NCBI GenBank assembly: GCA_005790565.1
Contig: SXUJ01000099.1
Location: 1-35,598 of the forward strand
Reading direction: 5' to 3'
DNA from: Planctomycetia bacterium
GTDB lineage: Bacteria > Planctomycetota > Phycisphaerae > Phycisphaerales > SM1A02
Length of the DNA: 35,598 bases
Shown here: positions 32,674-35,598 of the stretch, piece after piece
How the letters are laid out: each line of letters begins with the position of its first letter
How positions within the stretch are numbered: the stretch's first letter is position 1
Notes under the pieces: generated by a model
What the model saw: only the letters and a program-made list of their open reading frames with translations
Told to the model about the DNA's origin: nothing
Database searches by the model: none
Made by a program: the position numbers and the translations under genes

Positions 32674-33810
32674 CTACTTCTGAAAAATCGGGAGGTACCG
32701 CTTCGGCATCTGCAGCACAATGAGCGCCATCGCGGTCGCGTACGCATCGCCAGACTGCGCATCAGCCCAGGATCCATCCGCTTGTTGCCGAGAGAGCAAT
32801 TCGGCTCGCACCGCGGGCCACCACTTACTCCAACGATCACCCCCGGCGAGATACATCGCTTGCGCTGCGTAATAGTGCCCGTAGTAGTAATGCGATTGAG
32901 CAAATGCGCCATTCACCGCGCCTGGGTGTGGAAACGCAAACTTCATGAGGTAGTCAAGACCACGCTCGGCGGAGTCGTCTTCATACACACCGGCGTAGAA
33001 GAGTGCCGCAACCCCTGCGGCGGTGCGTGGCCACAAACTCCCTCCGGCCTCTTTCATGTATCGAAATCCGCCGTCGCTGTTTTGGCACGCACGAACATAG
33101 CGGACCGCCGCATCGATGGTCTCTTTCGGAACCTTCAACCCAGCGTTTCGAGCACTTCGAAGCGCCATGACTTCACAGATCGTCACTGAAATGTCTGCGT
33201 CGTAGGGCACGGGGTTGTAGCGCCATCCGCCTTGATCGTTCTGACAATTCACGATGAGTTGCACCGCGCGCGCCAACGCGTCACGCACTCGCTCATCCGA
33301 ACGATTCATGCCATGGATCTCTCCCAGGAAGAGTGTGGCAAATCCATGTCCGTACATGGGGCCGCTCGAGTCATCGCTGGCGATGAGCCCGGTTTCGCTG
33401 CAGTTCGACAACACGAAATCCAACACCCGTTGCACAACCTCGCCATAGGTGCCGCGGCCTGGCACGCTTCCTTGCGCCATGAATGCGATGGCTCCAAGCG
33501 CACTGATACCGGCATGGTGCGCTAATCGCCCCCGGCCCAAACTTCCATCCTGATTCTGCACCGTCTTGAGATACTCAAGCCCCCTTCGAATTGCCTCTTC
33601 GAGTTCGGGGGTGATTTCGTCTTCGATTGGTGCGTTTTCCGCACCACGAGACTGCGTCGTTGCCGGTGTGGATTGTGGGGTTGTGATGGCGGGAGGCACG
33701 ATTGGTGTTCGTATTGGTGCATCTTGCGCAAAGCAAGCAACCCCGACGCCGAACAAGATTGGCAGCAGGAGGCGCGCAACCGCCGGTTGTGCTGTCCGAC
33801 CAAGCATCAT
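32674..33810 (-). CDS. Secreted prenyltransferase/squalene-oxidase repeat protein (alpha/alpha toroid)
   Basis: A 378-aa protein with signal peptide (LLLPILFGVGVACFAQ) and a Thr/Pro-rich spacer. An alpha6/alpha6-toroid domain with four QW-like motifs follows: NQDGSLGRG (~86), NDQGGWRYN (~191), NSDGGFRYM (~244) and QADGSWADA (~343). The fold is shared with terpene cyclases and prenyltransferases. The catalytic DxDD of squalene-hopene cyclases is not apparent, so a binding or scaffold role is more likely than cyclisation. Such secreted repeat proteins are frequent in planctomycetes beside VWA/coiled-coil membrane proteins. Its ATG overlaps the previous gene's TGA (ATGA), indicating translational coupling. 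Confidence 0.88.
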   Translation of the reverse strand: MMLGRTAQPAVARLLLPILFGVGVACFAQDAPIRTPIVPPAITTPQSTPATTQSRGAENAPIEDEITPELEEAIRRGLEYLKTVQNQDGSLGRGRLAHHAGISALGAIAFMAQGSVPGRGTYGEVVQRVLDFVLSNCSETGLIASDDSSGPMYGHGFATLFLGEIHGMNRSDERVRDALARAVQLIVNCQNDQGGWRYNPVPYDADISVTICEVMALRSARNAGLKVPKETIDAAVRYVRACQNSDGGFRYMKEAGGSLWPRTAAGVAALFYAGVYEDDSAERGLDYLMKFAFPHPGAVNGAFAQSHYYYGHYYAAQAMYLAGGDRWSKWWPAVRAELLSRQQADGSWADAQSGDAYATAMALIVLQMPKRYLPIFQK

Positions 33811-34550
33811 CGCGACGCCTCTTCGGCAAGTCGTTGGTAATACTCGCGCGTCAATCTCTCATAGGGCACCGAGACATGATCGCGACGACCTTGGAGAAGA
33901 AGTTCGCGCACGCGACGCGGAAGTCGTCCCCACTCAATGCGAGCCTCGCGCAACTCGGCGCCCGCGTTCCCTTGTTCAAACGGCGCGGGAGAGTCGGATG
34001 TGCTTCCGTCTTGTGTGGTGCTGCGCTCTTTGGTCGATTGTTCAGACTGCTCACGGGGCTTCGAATCACTGGGCTCACTCTTCCCCTCGCTTGGATCACC
34101 ATTCTCACCCTTGGACTGCTTGGATTGCGAAGAGCTCGAACTAGAACTTGAAGACTGTTGTTGTTGCTGACGGGCCGATGCAATGAGCGCGTCAAGCGCC
34201 TTGAGTGCTGCCTCTTGTGCTCGTTGAGTTCCCAGCCCAGTATCTTGCGCGTCCTGCAGTCGCGCCCGACTTGTTTTCATTTCTGTAAGCGCGCGCTGCA
34301 TGAGGTCAGCCAGAGTTGGCTGCCCTGAGAGCGCGCGATCGACGGCGCCCTCGCGCTTTTCGCTGGCGATTTCGTCAGCGCCACGAGAACCACCGCGATC
34401 CTCTTCTGGAATCCCCAAGATGTCATCGAGTGATCGCGCGGCAGCCTTCGAACCATCGTTCGCTTTCGGTGGCGTGGGTATAGACGACGGCGCGTTCTGA
34501 GGCACAAACAGCAGTGTGCAAACAAGGGGCGTCAAAACGGAGTGCGGCAT
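33807..34550 (-). CDS. Ser/Gln-rich low-complexity secreted protein (planctomycete type)
   Basis: A 247-aa protein with a weak N-terminal signal segment (LTPLVCTLLFVPQ). A short helical region (~79-127) is followed by a homopolymer stretch of five Gln (128-132) and nine Ser (133-141). An acidic/Ser/Lys/Glu disordered region runs to ~195. A conserved-looking C-terminal helix pair follows (REARIEWGRLPRRVRELL, then YERLTREYYQRLAEE). Proteins with this last motif accompany coiled-coil and VWA-type gene runs in planctomycetes; function unknown. The ATGA overlap with the downstream gene and co-orientation with the small membrane protein upstream support an operon. Confidence 0.75.
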   Translation of the reverse strand: MPHSVLTPLVCTLLFVPQNAPSSIPTPPKANDGSKAAARSLDDILGIPEEDRGGSRGADEIASEKREGAVDRALSGQPTLADLMQRALTEMKTSRARLQDAQDTGLGTQRAQEAALKALDALIASARQQQQQSSSSSSSSSQSKQSKGENGDPSEGKSEPSDSKPREQSEQSTKERSTTQDGSTSDSPAPFEQGNAGAELREARIEWGRLPRRVRELLLQGRRDHVSVPYERLTREYYQRLAEEASR

Positions 34551-34649
34551 AAGGAAAACGCTCAGGCTTGAAGTTTCTGCTTCTGTCTATTGCATCGTCT
34601 CAGAATCTGGTTCGTTGCAGGAATGTGCCCAATTCGGAGAAGAAGTTGC

Positions 34650-34865
34650 TCATCGACGACCCCCGCGTCGCCGCCGAGCCCATGGTTGGTCGGGATCTGT
34701 TTCATCATCGAAGAACAAGAGGAAGTCAATCGCACTCGCCTCGCCACCACTAATTCCACGATCACCCCCTCCAGCGAAGAGTGCAATCACGATGCCCACA
34801 GCAATCGCGCTCACAATGAGCAAACCACAACCCACGATCGCGAAAGTTGAAATCACGCCAGCCAT
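34650..34865 (-). CDS. Small single-pass membrane protein, unknown function
   Basis: A 71-aa protein whose ATG lies inside the last codons of the upstream gene (13-nt overlap) and is preceded by AGGAG about 6 nt upstream, one of the few good ribosome-binding sites in this window. A single strongly hydrophobic helix (FAIVGCGLLIVSAIAVGIVI) is followed by a Gly-rich turn. The C-terminus is first acidic (FDDETDPDQ), then ends in an Arg/Gly cluster. No family is recognised. The frame, ribosome-binding site and overlap make it a likely real operon member. Confidence 0.6.
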   Translation of the reverse strand: MAGVISTFAIVGCGLLIVSAIAVGIVIALFAGGGDRGISGGEASAIDFLLFFDDETDPDQPWARRRRGGRR

Positions 34866-35598
34866 CGCAGCTCCTGTTTTCGCGCGCGTGCCTGTTGCCG
34901 CGAAGGCGTGGTTGGAGGACTCGCCTCCGGTGTGGTAGTTGGTTTTTGATCAGTGGGTGTCGCTTTGGACTTCTCCATACTGTTGGCGATCGCTTCCGTG
35001 AGTTCCACGATTCGTGCCTGTCGTTCGGCTAGCGCCGCGCGTTGGGCGATGAGGCTGTCCTCGGCAAGCCCTCTCTCCCGCGCTGACTCCAGTTGCAGTG
35101 TTCGTTGGAACAGTTGCCGCTGCATTTGTCGGAGAAGTTTGAGTTCGGCGAGGGGTGGAATCGGTTCACTAGACGGAGCGCTCCCGCCACCTCCACCCGT
35201 CTCTCCTTGTGGGGGTTGCCGCTCCGTGAATGGATCCTCGTCTTCATCCTCTCCAAGGGCGGTGATGAGGTCGGCGAGCCCTTGCGCGCCGTCGGTTTGG
35301 GCCACCACTGCCTCCGCCGATTCCGCGCGATTCAAAGTTTCCACTGCGCGACCAAGGAATTGATCAATGTCTTTGTGCACATCGGTAAACGCAGGGCTCT
35401 TGGAGATCGATTCTTCGTCGCTGAGCAACCCAGAGATTGCATCGCGCACCTCGCCTTGCGTCAATGCAAGCCGCCTCAGTTCCAATTGCTCGCGACGAGT
35501 TGGAGTGGTGCCCGTGGAATCCGCGATCTTTTGAGTCAGCGCCTTCAGTGCCAACTCTTGTTCAAGGAGACTACGGTACTTCTCCAGCAACTCCTCGC
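34853..35598 (-). CDS. Coiled-coil protein, C-terminal part (5' truncated by window)
   Basis: The frame runs to the right edge of the window without a convincing start (only a TTG at 35590, with GAG codons before it), so the protein continues outside. The visible ~248 residues are mostly charged helices typical of coiled coil: EKYRSLLEQELALKAL, then LLRQMQRQLFQRTLQLESAR and QRAALAERQARIVELTEAI. They are broken by an acidic/Gly-rich linker (GEDEDEDPFTERQ, then GGGGG). The tail is Thr/Pro-rich. This resembles the long alpha-helical proteins that precede Ser/Gln-rich and squalene-repeat proteins in planctomycete gene runs. No catalytic motif; function unknown. Confidence 0.7.
   Translation of the reverse strand, partial: EELLEKYRSLLEQELALKALTQKIADSTGTTPTRREQLELRRLALTQGEVRDAISGLLSDEESISKSPAFTDVHKDIDQFLGRAVETLNRAESAEAVVAQTDGAQGLADLITALGEDEDEDPFTERQPPQGETGGGGGSAPSSEPIPPLAELKLLRQMQRQLFQRTLQLESARERGLAEDSLIAQRAALAERQARIVELTEAIANSMEKSKATPTDQKPTTTPEASPPTTPSRQQARARKQELRWLA

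Noticed and set aside
1-35598. CRISPR array, tRNA/rRNA genes, insertion sequence or prophage
   Set aside because: Reading through all intergenic gaps showed no regularly spaced repeats, no tRNA T-loop-like segments in gaps, and no transposase or integrase motifs among the convincing genes.

Overview
The window reads as a chromosomal segment of a planctomycete, most likely class Phycisphaerae. The evidence is lineage-typical protein signatures: a DxNGDxIPDxC motif plus paired dockerin-like EF-hands in a secreted protein, a secreted prenyltransferase/squalene-oxidase repeat protein, a Ser/Gln-rich low-complexity secreted protein in a coiled-coil gene run, and general scarcity of clear Shine-Dalgarno sequences. 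The DNA is fairly GC-rich by eye. No rRNA, tRNA, CRISPR array, transposase or phage gene was recognised.

Bases 1-18668 are an exopolysaccharide / O-antigen-type locus of Wzx/Wzy logic. In order: the 3' end of a UDP-sugar 6-dehydrogenase, a GT4 glycosyltransferase, a secreted SGNH-like/dockerin-like protein, an O-antigen ligase/polymerase-type membrane protein, a secreted protein of unknown function, gmd (minus), an unusual in-frame fusion of an AsnB-type glutamine amidotransferase to a complete Wzx-type flippase (minus), a second GT4 paralogous to the first, a GDP-L-fucose synthase, a WbuB/WcaI-like GT4, a formyltransferase, a DUF3473-type polysaccharide deacetylase, a GT2 (minus) and a WcaF-like acetyltransferase. 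gmd plus the fucose synthase supply GDP-L-fucose. The UDP-sugar dehydrogenase plus the AsnB domain could make a uronamide, and the deacetylase/formyltransferase pair could exchange N-acetyl for N-formyl. Together they suggest a fucose-containing, amidated, formylated and O-acetylated surface polymer. No initiating phosphoglycosyltransferase or Wza/Wzc export machinery is in the window.

Bases 18688-26823 are mostly housekeeping: cysS, metG, a single-TM protein, a secreted TPR-like protein, lgt and trpD. Bases 26862-31222 hold a secreted ClpP/NfeD-like serine peptidase homologue (minus) and a ComEC-family protein (plus), separated by a 368-bp stretch with no convincing gene.

Bases 30969-35598 are a minus-strand gene run typical of planctomycetes: a partial coiled-coil protein, a 71-aa membrane protein, a Ser/Gln-rich secreted protein, a squalene-cyclase-repeat protein and a secreted protein with four internal beta-type repeats. 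Start/stop overlaps and short gaps suggest one operon. The most notable single item is the AsnB-Wzx fusion (8315-11884). Next are the predicted deacetylation/formylation/amidation logic and the comEC frame that runs about 250 bp antisense into its convergent neighbour.
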